This document shows, in pieces, positions 12,240 through 22,739 of a stretch of DNA of 64,000 bases. The notes below the pieces were generated by a model. It was not told the origin of the DNA and did no database searches. It saw only the letters and a list, made by a program, of their open reading frames with translations. This DNA comes from Isoetes taiwanensis (Eukaryota > Streptophyta > Lycopodiopsida > Isoetales > Isoetaceae), in the NCBI GenBank assembly GCA_021234155.1, contig JAJEKV010000024.1, positions 13,304,913-13,368,912 of the forward strand, in the 5' to 3' direction. Both the position numbers and the translations under genes were made by a program. Each line of letters begins with the position of its first letter. The stretch's first letter is position 1.

Positions 12240-14500
12240 ATTATGGCCATAGATGAAGGCATCCTATCATACCTATAGCCTATCATGCCTACATGTTTAT
12301 CCCTTCCCTAAGACGCAACTATTATTCCCAACCCCCTGCATGACCCGTGTTGGATCGAGCACTGAGCTATTTATCGTCGGAGTTGGAGCTAATAACATCG
12401 TTGATGGTGCGCGCCTGCCATTATCGCATAAAAGTCTGGGTAAGCGTTATAAAGATCCATTTTGACGACCCATGTTGCATCTTCTGCTGGCAAGTGCTTC
12501 CACTTAAACAAGCACTGCAAGATTTGAGTCCTCTTTGTTTGCTTATATGCACGATCGAAAAGAGCTTTACATGAAAGACCTTATGAACCTTAAGATTTGC
12601 GGGAAGATTTAGCCTGTAGGCCGGTGTACCTATATGCTAGATGATCTCAAAGGTTCTCGCCCATCTAGGTGCCAGCTCCTTGGAATTTCCAATCTTGAGC
12701 TTGGCTTGCTTGACTTTGATGTTTAACCATACAAAATCCCCTATTTGTAATTCCTGTGGCGTCCGATGTTTATCTACTATGCTCTTCTATCTGCTTTTGG
12801 CGGCCAACAATTCCTCATGCATCTCCTCTATGAGGGCCTACATATCGGTGAGCAACTGTTGAGAAACTTCAACCCTTGATAAAAGGTTGTGCCTTGGAGT
12901 TAAACATTGATAACCATAGTTTATCATGAATGGAGACATCTTCGAGGACTCCTCCTTGGCATTATTATAGGCAAACGCCACCAAATGTATATAGTCTACC
13001 CACCTGGATTGCTTATTTCAAACATAATTACGTAGCATATCCTCAATGATTTGATTGGTGTGTTCAGTCTGTCCATCCATTTGTGGGTGACCATGAAGGC
13101 AGAAGATCTTCTTTGTGAAAAGGTATGCGGTGTCCAATGCGATGTCGGTGGTTTGACATATGCCATTTTAGAGAGCTTATTCACTACCACCATTAAGCAA
13201 TATATCCCCTCAAGGTTCGTGGAAGGCCCACTATAAAATCCATGGTGATGATTTCCCATTTGGCATTGAGAACTTCAAAAGGTTCAAGCTCTCCTGGAAT
13301 ATGTGCTCGGCCTTAGTTTGCGAACACTGCTTAATGTACTTTGCAATATGCTTTTTCATGCGGGCCAAAAGTAACGACCCTATCTTAAAATAAGTCTTCA
13401 TGAACCCTGCATGTCTGGTGATTGGACTATTATATGATCACATTTTTTGTTCATCCTGGTCTCCTTGGACAAGCTTTGCCATACTTTCTTGAATTCAGGA
13501 TCGTTCGGAGAAGTTGCCTGAAGGTAATGCCGCCAAATCCTCGAGGGTGGCCCAATGCTTTGCCTTCTCATGCTTTGTGAGGTCGGTGAGGGGGCTTGCT
13601 ATCTTAGCAAAATCTTTAACATATTTTCTATAATATCTCGATAATCCAAAGAAACTTCTTACCCCTAAAACATTTCTAGGTGCGCGCCACTCTTTAACTG
13701 CATTTTTGCTAGGTCCGTGGATGTGCCATCCGCTGAACAATATGGCCTAAGTACACCTCCGTAGTCATAATTTTGCACTTGGAAAACTTAGCAAAAAACT
13801 TATGGTTTTGCAATTTTTGCAGAGCCAATCGAAGATGGCATTTATGCTCCTCCAATGTCTTGCTATAAATACGTATGTCATCAAAGAAGCTGATAACAAA
13901 CTCATCAAGGAATTCGTGAAAAACATCATTCATGAGTCTCATGAATGTGGCAGGAACATTGGTCAATCCAAAGGCATAACGGTAAACTCATAATGGCCAT
14001 ACCTTGTCCTAAAGGCTGACTTATGAACGTCTTCCTCTTTTATCCTTATCTACTGATAACCTGACCAGAGTTCAATCTTGGAAAAGTACTTAGCTTCTTG
14101 TAGCTGATTGATTAGATCATCTGCCCTTGGTAAAGCATATCTATTCTTGATGGGAATGCTTGTGCAACTGACGGTAGTCAATGCACATTCTTAAAGTACC
14201 ATCTTTTTTTTTACAACAAAATAGGTGCTCCAAAAGGAGAGACGCTCGGCCAGATAAATCTCAACCTACGAAGGTCTTGCAACTGCTTCTTAAGTTCTGC
14301 CAATTGACATGTACTCCTATGATATGGAGCCTTATTGGTCGGCTTTCTACCAGGTACAAGTGCTATCTCACACTCCATTCCCTCGAAAGGTGACACATGT
14401 ACCATTTGATATAGTGTATATCACTTTCAGTTGCTGCTTTAGCAGTAGGGCAAAGCCCCGTTGGGCACCTGCCAGCGGGTGTAGCTTGAGAATCGACGGA
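12240..14500 (-). pseudogene. Ty3/gypsy pol relic (reverse transcriptase, RNase H remnants, integrase)
   Basis: Minus-strand pieces in order: PGRKPTNKAPYHRS and AELKKQLQDL (14.21-14.40 kb, start of RT), FMRLMNDVFHEFLD and FFDDIRIYSKTLEEH (13.71-13.97 kb, catalytic DD), FFGLSRYYRKYVKDFAKIA (13.5-13.74 kb, end of RT), then integrase (MDFIVGLP and LSKMAYV, 13.0-13.26 kb; NTPIKSLR region at 13.05 kb). Several stops and shifts break it. It belongs to the element whose 3' LTR is at 6261-7849. Confidence 0.7.
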
Positions 14501-15389
14501 TAGTTGATATGTGAAAAACCTGCCCTAAGTCATTGTAGATTGGAGGGGTGACTTATGTCTAGACATGGAAGATGGTTAGGCTCATGCTTAGGCTTGTGGG
14601 GTGGGAAGCTATACCTAAAGAAACACAGCTGGCTAGCTTTTTTTTCTTTTTTTTTCTTTTTTTTTTTGGCTCACAAGCAATATTGGCCTTAGCAACGACC
14701 AAGAATTGTATACCAATAATGAGATCATATCTCACAATATTCCTGATCTCTGGACCCAAAGCAACAGATGCTCTTGGCAACTGTATATGCAATTTAAGGC
14801 GGCGCTCTTAGGTAATTTCAAATAGCTCCACTTACCAATTGAACTGGTTGTGGCTTAGATCTCAGGGTTAGATATGAAAGATTTTTGTTGTCTAGGGAAA
14901 TGCAAAATTATGAATACTATCCCTATCCATAAGAAGAACAAAGAATTGAGAGTCTATCTTTCCATTGATGACTATAACAGCTGTCTGACAACCTGCATTT
15001 TCCATTTCTATAGCTGTGAAACTATGGCACTCACCTTCAATGTAATCTCACGGTGCGTCACCACTTGCGGTAGGTAAGTTAGTCATAAGAGGCGGCTCCT
15101 AGCAACTCGGTTCTGCTATTGCCGACCGAGCTATCTGCATCAACAAAAGGGCAGTTCTGAATGCGACGTCCTGGGCGAAAGCATCTAAAGCATGCCCTAT
15201 CCGTGCTGAGCTGTTTTTATGCCCTTTTTAAAATTGACTGGAAAATCTGTCGAGTGGCACCCATAGTGTTATACAGCTTACCAGGCCCTGGACTGGTTGA
15301 TCAAGGCCTACAAGGTGTATATGGCCTATCTCCATCAAGGCTGAAGAGTCGCTGATATGATGTCTTGGGTGCTTCCTCTACGAGGCAGC

Positions 15390-15597
15390 TTCAGCCACCA
15401 ACTTGAGGTCAATTGCACGTACCATTTGCTTGAGATTTTCACAATCCCTCAATGTACTGTTCCATAGCTCGCCTCTCTAATGTAGCTAGTACATACAAGC
15501 GGAGGCGCAAAAACTCATTAGTGTAAGCTTGTACTGATAAGTGCTTATATGCCAACCTATGGAAATTCTGGATTGCTGACAATTATGGGAACTGCCA
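15390..15597 (-). pseudogene. Ty3 gag remnant
   Basis: A minus-strand frame contains KHLSVQAYTNEFLRLRLYV and RRAMEQYIEGL, a pattern usual in plant Ty3 gag proteins. It sits upstream (in element direction) of the pol relic and next to the LTR piece at 15598. Confidence 0.45.
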
Positions 15598-15870
15598 TAA
15601 ATCATAAATCCATTTATAACTTCAAATAAAACTTCAATATAAGACTAATCATTCATCTAAGCAAACAAGAGTTAATCCTTAACTTGAACGTCAAGCTAGT
15701 TAAGCTACTAATCGGTATTTGAGCTAGGTCCACTATTTCTCGGATTCTCCATGCTCTGCTGGTTCAATAGGCTCTTTCTCATTCTCCAATTGTCTTTAGA
15801 TCGATTTGGGGCAAATTGGGGGTGGAATCCCAATTTTGATTATCCCTAGATTGGCACGTCTATTAGATGG
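15598..15870 (-). repeat. Fragment of Ty3 LTR
   Basis: Highly similar over 270 bp to 7236-7515 of the 3' LTR: both read ataaatcataaatccat near the left side and gatcgatttggggcaaat/tgaatcgatttggggcaa near the right side. It is only the middle of an LTR. Confidence 0.65.
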
Positions 15871-16117
15871 GCAAGGTGCTCCTATTGATCCACTTGTGAG
15901 CACATTGCATGTTTCTAACCAAATGAGGCGAGGTTATCTAAGAAAGGGGACGGCCAAATTGTCCAGAAATGTGAGTAGATGGTCAGAAGAGGTAGCCGAG
16001 CAACAAGCTCGAATGACAGAATGAGGTGGGTGAGGATAGTAACCAAGGTGAAGCCGCAGAGCAGCAATAGCAAGGTGAACCGCAGAGCAGCAGCAGCAGC
16101 AACAGCCAACAGAGCCA

Positions 16118-16506
16118 GCAAGAAGGAAGCGGAAGACAAAGCATGGTATCAAAGCATTATGCGAGATTAAGAAGTATCAGAAGAGCACAGAGTTGGTCAT
16201 TCCACGTCTCCAATTTGTGCGGCTTGTGAAAGAGATACTGCAAGAATGTGGCACTATACATAATTCTACGTATAGGATTCAAACATCATCCCTGGATGCT
16301 CTTCAAATGGCCGGGAAGCAGTTGGGGTCGGTCTATTCGAGGACTCGCAGCTTGCAGCCATACATGCCAAGAGGGTGACTCTCATGCCCAAGGACATGCG
16401 CCTGGTCTTATGTATAAGGATCCGGAATATTATGGTCATAATTTTGAAGCTGCATACAACAAGAAAAAAGAGTTGCCAGATTCTAATGCGCCTATATGGC
16501 TAACAT
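16118..16506 (+). pseudogene. Histone H3-like relic, probably CENH3-type
   Basis: The frame from 16118 reads EIKKYQKSTELVIPRLQF and then VRLVKEIL, matching the histone-fold start of H3 (EIRKYQKSTELLI...QRLVREI). The stretch from VKEI to ALQ is four residues longer than in canonical H3, and such a longer loop 1 is a known trait of centromeric H3. After DALQMA one base is missing (313-314 of the 16.3-kb line), and the next frame continues with [20 protein letters not shown] and PKDMRLV, the alpha-2 end and alpha-3 region of H3. The C-terminus then drifts to a stop near 16506. There are no introns in this part, so it may be a retrocopy. Upstream sequence is Gln/Ala-rich repeat in other frames and may or may not be its tail. 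Confidence 0.6.
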
Positions 16507-16509
16507 AAA

Positions 16510-17400
16510 ATGCTTTCGTGTTCTTTTTTGATATATTATGCATATCCTCTGATGTTATGGGCACTTGTTTTCCCTTATCGTTTGTTTTGGACCATTGATT
16601 TACATAATATTCTCATGCATATTCCTTCCTATGCATTCTACATCATCCACCAAATCTGTGAGGGGTCGAATCCCCTTTTCCACATCAGCATAAGAATGTT
16701 TAACCTTCGAATAAGTCAATATACAAGACAATATACAATCATCTCACAAAACAGTTCCTAAAACAGTTCCTAAGGGGATTTGAACCCCTTGCCAAACTAG
16801 GCAGAACCACAACACTTCCAAACATGTGAACAACCCGTAAATATTCAACTCAAACCTTCAACAAAAGCACTCCTGCAATCACGCTTGCTGAACATCAAGC
16901 AGCAATCCATACCTATACCTGCCAAAATCACCAAGCAAGCAGCTTAAATATTTCAAATGTAACATCATAGCTACACTTGTTTGCCCATTTTCCTGAACCT
17001 TGGCACTCTGCACACTCACAACAAAATTTAATTTTTTGTTTGAATATAAATGTGTCTCCATCTTGGCTTGAAGGATAATTACAAGAAAATCTTATGAGGC
17101 ATGATTACAAGATCCATGAACTTTATCAGGCAGCGGATATAACTAGCAGCCTCTATTATGCACACAAGGAGAGGCCAAAATTAGCAACAAGTAGTTTCTG
17201 CCTGTCCAACTCATCTTTCATCATATCTTCCCATGAATTGGGCTCAGACTCCCTAAGCAAATTGTATACATTGTGAAGTCAAACCTTCCAAAACACAGGT
17301 CTAGCTAAATGTAAGTTCATTTATTTCTAGCTAAAATTAAACACTGAAACTCTTGGTCTGAAAAAAACTATACCATTTACATATATAGGTGCTTAGCAAT
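16510..17400. other. Unassigned stretch
   Basis: No protein I recognise. Two B-box-like sequences lie in opposite orientation about 100 bp apart (GGGGTCGAATCCCC near 16675 on plus; GGGGTTCAAATCCCC near 16778 on minus), but neither has a convincing A box at normal spacing. Confidence 0.25.
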
Positions 17401-18535
17401 GGCATACCATAGGTATACACCAGAAGAGAAATGGTCAAGGAAACGCAACACCTTGATATTTTCATGCATTTTGAGTAATCTTTTCTTTGTATGTAAACTA
17501 TCAATTTTGAGAGCGATAGACACCTCTTTGTAAATCAAAATGTATATGTAGCATAATAACAGGGGGTTGTTTTTGTATTTTTGTACATTTTTCCCTATGG
17601 TTTTTATATGATTTGGTGGCCGTATTTTGCAAGGTGTACTAATGCATACATCTAGAGTGCGCACTGTATTTTCACTTCCTAATTTCATATTTGTAATGGT
17701 TTAGACCCATGTTTGTGCCATCATGTTATGTTAATGGCCAAGATGGAGTGGTGAGTCCTTAATCAAGGGCTCACAATAAACACCCTATTTCCATAGCCCA
17801 TGTAATTGTTTTTTAAAATCAAAAGCCAACATGCAGATGACGAGCTCATGTATTCTAGGGTTTCCATTCTTTTGCTCTTCCAGCTTGCCGATCTTTGCAC
17901 TCTGGCCAACACAGGAGCAACAGTCCCCCATGCATTTACAAGGGGAAACAAGAGTCAGCTTCGGTTTGTGGTCCGGGTTCGTGATAAATCCAGATGGGCC
18001 CCTTTTCTTTTGGTTGCTTGGTGGTAGGGGTAAAAAAGAGTAATAAAGAGGCTTCTCTTGTTGGGTCTTCCAGCTCCAGCTCTTCAGTGTTGTTGCTCTC
18101 GGGTGTTTCGCCACATTTCGTCTCCTATAGCAAACTGTTCAAGCTCCGGATCATCGTTGCCCTTGTTGCACTCTCTTCATTGGCCTCTCAAAGAATTTGT
18201 CACCTCGGTTGCTCCATTTGCATCGTAGGCCGGATCGACATTCTACTTGGGCTGTTTAAAGCCTCCTTTCGCAATGCATTTGTGTTAACAAATGAGAAAT
18301 TTATATCGAGCTCCATATGAACTTGAACTCCGAGCTATCCCACATATGGGCATGTGGGGTTTTTCTCATTTTCCTAATGCGATCGCTTTTATTTTTGGTT
18401 ATTTTGTGTGGGCATTATTATTGATTGGTAGGTGCGGTATGAGAGCATGGCGGTGATATTGCAAGGGTAAATCTCGACTTCGCCGCCAGTTAGTATTCGA
18501 ATGAATCTACACAGAGAAAATCCTACTAAGTAGAT

Positions 18536-18867
18536 ATGGCTTCCCCAGCCTTCTGGCCAGCAGACAACCTCGTAAGTCCTAGCTTCTCAAAACAGTCTTA
18601 ATTTGATTCCTGCTTTCTGCCAGAACGCTTGTGCAATGCAGCATGTCTGATATTAAAAAATTGGATGAATTATTCTGCAGCAGCCGGAGCTCTTCTACTT
18701 CTTCTACCTCAAAATGTTGGCCTCTTTTGGGCAAATGCAGGGCATCGGCTCCCATCAGTTTGATTTGGCTTACTGGTAATTAATTTCTATTGCTTCCTAA
18801 ACCCTACAGGCCCTGCTCCAGGAGGCCTTATGGCACCTTCCAGCCTCATGATGGGGCTTCGAACTGA
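18536..18867 (+). other. Possible small spliced reading frame inside the PLD intron
   Basis: ATG at 18536 gives MASPAFWPADNL, then a GTAAGT donor; an acceptor at 18680 opens QPELFYFFYLKMLASFGQM and continues to LAYW at 18775, followed by GTAATT. A third segment from 18810 has open frames, but the gap would be only 34-46 bp, too short for a normal intron. Just downstream (19312-19400) an exon-like KKKAEEEERKFTR stretch contains a 25-bp tandem duplication. I do not recognise the product; it may be a gene relic on the opposite strand to PLD. Confidence 0.25.
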
Positions 18868-19870
18868 GAGCAAAAGGTAAACCTGTGATGCAAGAGGCCA
18901 GGGATTTATGTACTAGCGTCAAATGAGAAGGCTTTTACATAAGTAGAAAAACTCTCATTTTTCCTTTGCTTCTATGCGGGGCCGGACGATTTACAACTCG
19001 TTTTGCGGGATATTCTTAATGCAAATGTACTATATTGTTGAGGCTGCGGCATTCTAGAAGTCTAGAGAATTCATGGGTTATGCTAGATATTGCGATCGTG
19101 AAGTAAGCATTTGTTTGCATTGAGTTTTTTATTTTCACCATGCATACGCCCTTATTACGGGTTTCTCAAGATGCCTTGAGTTTTATTAGTGTTCTTGTCA
19201 TACTTGCAAGCTTGTTTCTCCCATTCCTCATGTGCAATGCCATATTAAAAGCTTTTTGTTTCTAGAAAAAATGAAAGAATACTTTTAATTTCTCAATCAA
19301 TCTCATGATGCAGGAAGCAAAAAAGAAAGCCGAGGAGGAAGAAAGAAAGTTTACAAGGAGGAAGAAAGAAAGTTTACACGCTCCTTGTTAGAAATCCAAT
19401 TCACCACAAGGTTGTAAAATAAGGAATACCTTTTTTCTTTGGTTATATATACATGTGCTTCAACTTTTCATTTTTAAAATCTTGTGTGCTAGTTTCATAG
19501 TTGGAGTTTTAAGATCTCATATGCTAGTTTGTTAGTTGGGACCGGTATAGAAGAGAGGAACTCCACATGAATCCTATTCTTAAAAATAGAAATCTAGCCT
19601 AGCAATAACCAAAGTGGTGAAAGTGATGTCATGTCCTTTATCCAGATGTTATGTTCTTTATAAAGAATGTTAGATATTCCTTCCTCAAAGATTTCAAAGT
19701 GTTGTGCATGACTTCATAAAAAGAACTCCAAGTCCATACCAACATTTTTTGTAGCATAGAATGTGGATTATAGAATTTATTTTTCATTGCAAATATCTTG
19801 CCACATGACTACATAAGAACATTATTTATAGCGCGGAATGTGGAATTATGGCATATGATGTTCATTTGTG

Positions 19871-20689
19871 GCAATATGTGTATATCCGAGTTTTATCTAC
19901 CTTAGGATATGGTCCAACCACTATCCTTTCCTTTTTTATGCAATAGAAAACCTTAAGAATGTGATTATAGCACAAAATTTATGTTCTTATTATATGTCGA
20001 TCTTTTTCTTTTAGAAATATGAATAATTTTTTCCAAGGCCCCGAAGGGGCCAAAAAAAATTTCATAATACAAACCATAACCTTCACAATTATAATTAAAT
20101 TCCCCCTGAAAACCCCCTTTGGTTTGGGTGCATATTCACACGGGGGGTGACGTAGGGCAGCGAGAGGTTTGGGTGCATATTCACACGGGGGGTGACGTAG
20201 GGCAGCGAGAGCCCCTAAAATTATGTTTCACATGTACAAAATGAACACCATATAGTACATTACCTTAAATCTTATAGTATTTTGCAAATCTTCTTATACA
20301 GTATGACAAATTTTGTACATGCATACCCCACAAACGAGGAACTTTATGTGCAGTGTAGATCAAGGAATAAAGGGTGCATATGCCTATCCAACAGCTCTCG
20401 ATGCCCGGAGTCACCCCCGTGTGAATATGCACCCAAACCAAAGGGGGTTTTCAGGGGGAATTTAATTATAATTGTGAAGGTTATGGTTTGTATTATGAAA
20501 TTTTTTTTGGCCCCTTCGGGGCCTTGGAAAAAATTATTCATATTTCTAAAAGAAAAAGATCGACATATAATAAGAACATAAATTTTGTGCTATAATCACA
20601 TTCTTAAGGTTTTCTATTGCATAAAAAAGGAAAGGATAGTGGTTGGACCATATCCTAAGGTAGATAAAACTCGGATATACACATATTGC
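19871..20689. repeat. Long inverted repeat (foldback), arms about 295 bp
   Basis: The left arm 19871-20166 and right arm 20395-20689 are nearly perfect reverse complements: 'gcaatatgtgtatatccgag' at the left outer end matches 'ctcggatatacacatattgc' at the right outer end, and the match continues inward through the GGCCCC-GAA-GGGGCC palindrome to the 'gggtgcatattcacacgggg' block. That innermost 45-bp block is duplicated in tandem on the left side only (20121-20211). The spacer is about 180-230 bp. A transcript across it would form a very long hairpin. It could be a foldback/MITE-type element or a recent inverted duplication. Confidence 0.85.
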
Positions 20690-21555
20690 GGCGCTGATCG
20701 TTCATTGTACAACTTTTACATGAATATATACCTATACACCCATCCGTGCTTTACTCCCTAACAAAGAATCTAGGCGAGATGATTCATTGAGGTTAAAAGG
20801 GCGCCTCAGATATAACTCCGGACAAAGCCACCAACCGGTGATAAAAATCTGCAAATACCCATTAGATTCCCTAAAATAACTATCCTATTCTCCAAGAATA
20901 TAGTAGTTACATGAAATAACAAGCAAATGAGAGAACATAAAGGCTACCTCAAACTTTGCATCTTCGATGGCTTCAGCTATTGCATTAAAGGCAGCCTGCC
21001 CATCAATAAACCATTGTGCTGCCGTGTCATCATCTGTAATTCCTCGTAAAGGAGCAAAGGAGCAAAGGAGCCAAAGCGATGAGGATGGCACCAGCCTTCA
21101 GGTGGCCTTAGTCCTGCATCATTGATTGCAGCAACCCATCCTTTGCATCAACCCCCCTCTCCCAGGTCCTTAGCTCAACGGCCCGGTTTCCACATGTAAC
21201 CTGAAGAAATTAGCAATCATATGCAAGCTTAAATTTTATAGCTGGCAATCGTACTAATTCAACAAAACTTGCAATTATGCTAAATTTCTCCCTGAAACGA
21301 AACAACAGATTTTAGTCATGGACATCTTGGCATTTCACTCACATAGAAACTAAATCGCAAAGGATTGCGTTCCTTTGCCATCTTTGCTAGGCAGATTTGG
21401 CCCTCAGTTTGCCCCCTAGATGGTGGAAGAACATCAAAGACAATTATGTCCAAAAGCTTTGGATCAAATGGATTCGATAAAAGTGCCAAGAAACCTGGTT
21501 TAGTACAGCCCACACCTGCAAGGCAATATAGCTTTCCAAGTTGCATTAGTAACTA

Positions 21556-22440
21556 TATGCCCATTGTACCTATCTGAACGCAAAACACAACCTAACCATA
21601 AAGCATGTACTAGCAATCAAAACATAATGAAGAAAAACACTTGGTGGAGCCGTGTCTATGAAGCAGGCAGTGTCGCAAATCGTATTCTCCGCTCCACCAT
21701 ATTGAGTGCCTCAGCTTGCCTCCTCCTGTCCGCCAGATGCCGCCAAACCCTAAAATCTGAGTATAGAGAGTGCACAAGATAAGAAGACGGACAAAAACCT
21801 TTGATGTTATGAAATCCTATTTCCATCATCGTCATTCTACTCCAATGCATACGAATACCTATACTAGACCTTAAAAAATCATATGGTACACTTGTCCCTT
21901 TTCACAATTTCGGAACTTTAAACGTGTTTGATCAATCTTTTAGTCCATTGCTTTAACAGACAACTAGATTCGAGTGTTGTAACAATTTTTTTTTCCTTTT
22001 AGGTCTTTCTACAATGGGATCACATGACATGTAGCTAGCATTGTGGTTTCTATTTGCACATGCTAATTTCACGTCGTGTGATCCGAACCCTAACCCTAAC
22101 CCTAAAGCATACGGACGAATCTCTACAACGGCGCTATTGTATTCCTCCCTAATGCACAATAACTACTTTTTGTTTTGCACTTATAGTGCATTGTAGCTCC
22201 TGCGCATCTTTTTGCATCTTGCATCTACATCTCCATAGACTGTTATGTGAAATTTTTGAAATGATATGCATCTGTCCCACATGCCAGCGAGGAAATTGTG
22301 TGGACTGTCATTTATCCTATCTATTCTAAGCAGATCGACATCATGGATGCATATTGTGGGTCGACAATGGATTGACAATTGTGCTTAAGGATGCATATTC
22401 ACTATTGCCAATTAAATAAACGCACTAGAAGAACAGATAC
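21556..22440. other. Unassigned stretch upstream of the PLD relic
   Basis: No protein recognised. A short CCCTAACCCTAACCCTAAA run at 22087-22106 resembles telomere-type or telo-box sequence, and AAACCCTAAAA occurs at 21746. The latter could be a telo-box of the PLD promoter (inference). Confidence 0.25.
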
Positions 22441-22700
22441 GTATTGTCTAGGGCAGACGATCTCATGGATCAACTTCAAAGAGCAAAGTTCTTCTCTAAG
22501 ATTGACCTTAGATTGGGCTATCATTAAATAAGAATTAAAGAGAAAGATGTGCACAAGACAATTTTTAGGACACGGTATGGCCATTACAAATTCACAATAG
22601 TGCCCTTTGGCTTGACAAATGCTCTAGCAACCTTCATGAGACTCACAGGCAATGTCTTTTGAGAGTTTTGGGATGATTTTATTATTATCTTCTTCATTAT
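22440..22700 (+). pseudogene. Ty3/gypsy reverse transcriptase fragment
   Basis: Reads [16 protein letters not shown], then [20 protein letters not shown], then [15 protein letters not shown], the RT motifs before the catalytic DD, with in-frame stops. The fragment stops just before a Helitron-type 3' end at 22711, so the Helitron insertion or a deletion cut it. Confidence 0.7.
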
Positions 22701-22710
22701 CATTCTTATA

Positions 22711-22738
22711 CTAGTTATGGTGCCCGGCGTTGCTGGGC
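22711..22738 (-). mobile_element. Helitron-type 3' terminus (minus orientation)
   Basis: On the minus strand: GCCCAGC-AAC-GCCGGGC hairpin (22722-22738), spacer ACCATAA, then CTAG at 22714-22711, followed by T. This is the CTRR end with a subterminal hairpin that is typical of Helitrons, inserted between A and T. The element body would extend to the right. I could not place its 5' TC end. Confidence 0.6.
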
Positions 22739-22739
22739 T

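Larger units (their letters stand above)
6261..15870 (-). mobile_element. Degenerate Ty3/gypsy retrotransposon, split by a nested LINE
   Basis: The 3' LTR is 6261-7849. The internal region is read on the minus strand: gag traces near 15.4-15.6 kb (frame with VQAYTNEFLRLRLYVLATL), reverse transcriptase 13.5-14.45 kb, integrase about 13.0-13.3 kb. A LINE occupies 8131-12160, inside the part between integrase and the 3' LTR. The right end (15598-15870) matches the LTR part at 7236-7515, so it is a piece of the 5' LTR; the primer-binding site is missing. Many stops and frameshifts make it inactive. Element borders on the right are approximate. Confidence 0.6.
17408..21515 (-). pseudogene. Broken phospholipase D zeta-type gene (PX/PH-PLD), 3' part missing
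   Basis: Four exons with mostly good splice sites can be read. Exon A 21343-21515: VWAVL then, one base shifted, KPGFLALL and KLLDIIVFDVLPPSRG (PH domain). Exon B 20948-21200: VTCGNRAVELRT, later HPHRFGSFAP and WFIDGQAAFNAIAEAIEDA. Exon C 20732-20848: FITGWWLCPELYLRRPF, ending in a TAG where the family usually has Gln before the donor. Exon D about 17408-17547: YILIYKEVSIALKIDSL and DHFSSGVYLW. The enzyme cleaves phosphatidylcholine to phosphatidic acid. Defects: one-base losses in exons A and B, an 8-bp tandem duplication in exon B, the stop in exon C, and no proper acceptor before exon D. The exon with the first HKD motif should follow D but I do not find it. An 820-bp inverted repeat lies between exons C and D. 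Confidence 0.75.

Noticed and set aside
16660-16800. Pair of tRNA genes or SINEs from the two B-box-like words
   Set aside because: No A box at proper spacing and no cloverleaf for either.
18536-18867. A confident small gene
   Set aside because: The second intron would be under 50 bp, too short for plants, and no family is recognised. It was kept only as a weak candidate.
22085-22108. Telomere or interstitial telomere array
   Set aside because: Only three CCCTAA units are present, which fits a promoter telo-box or chance.
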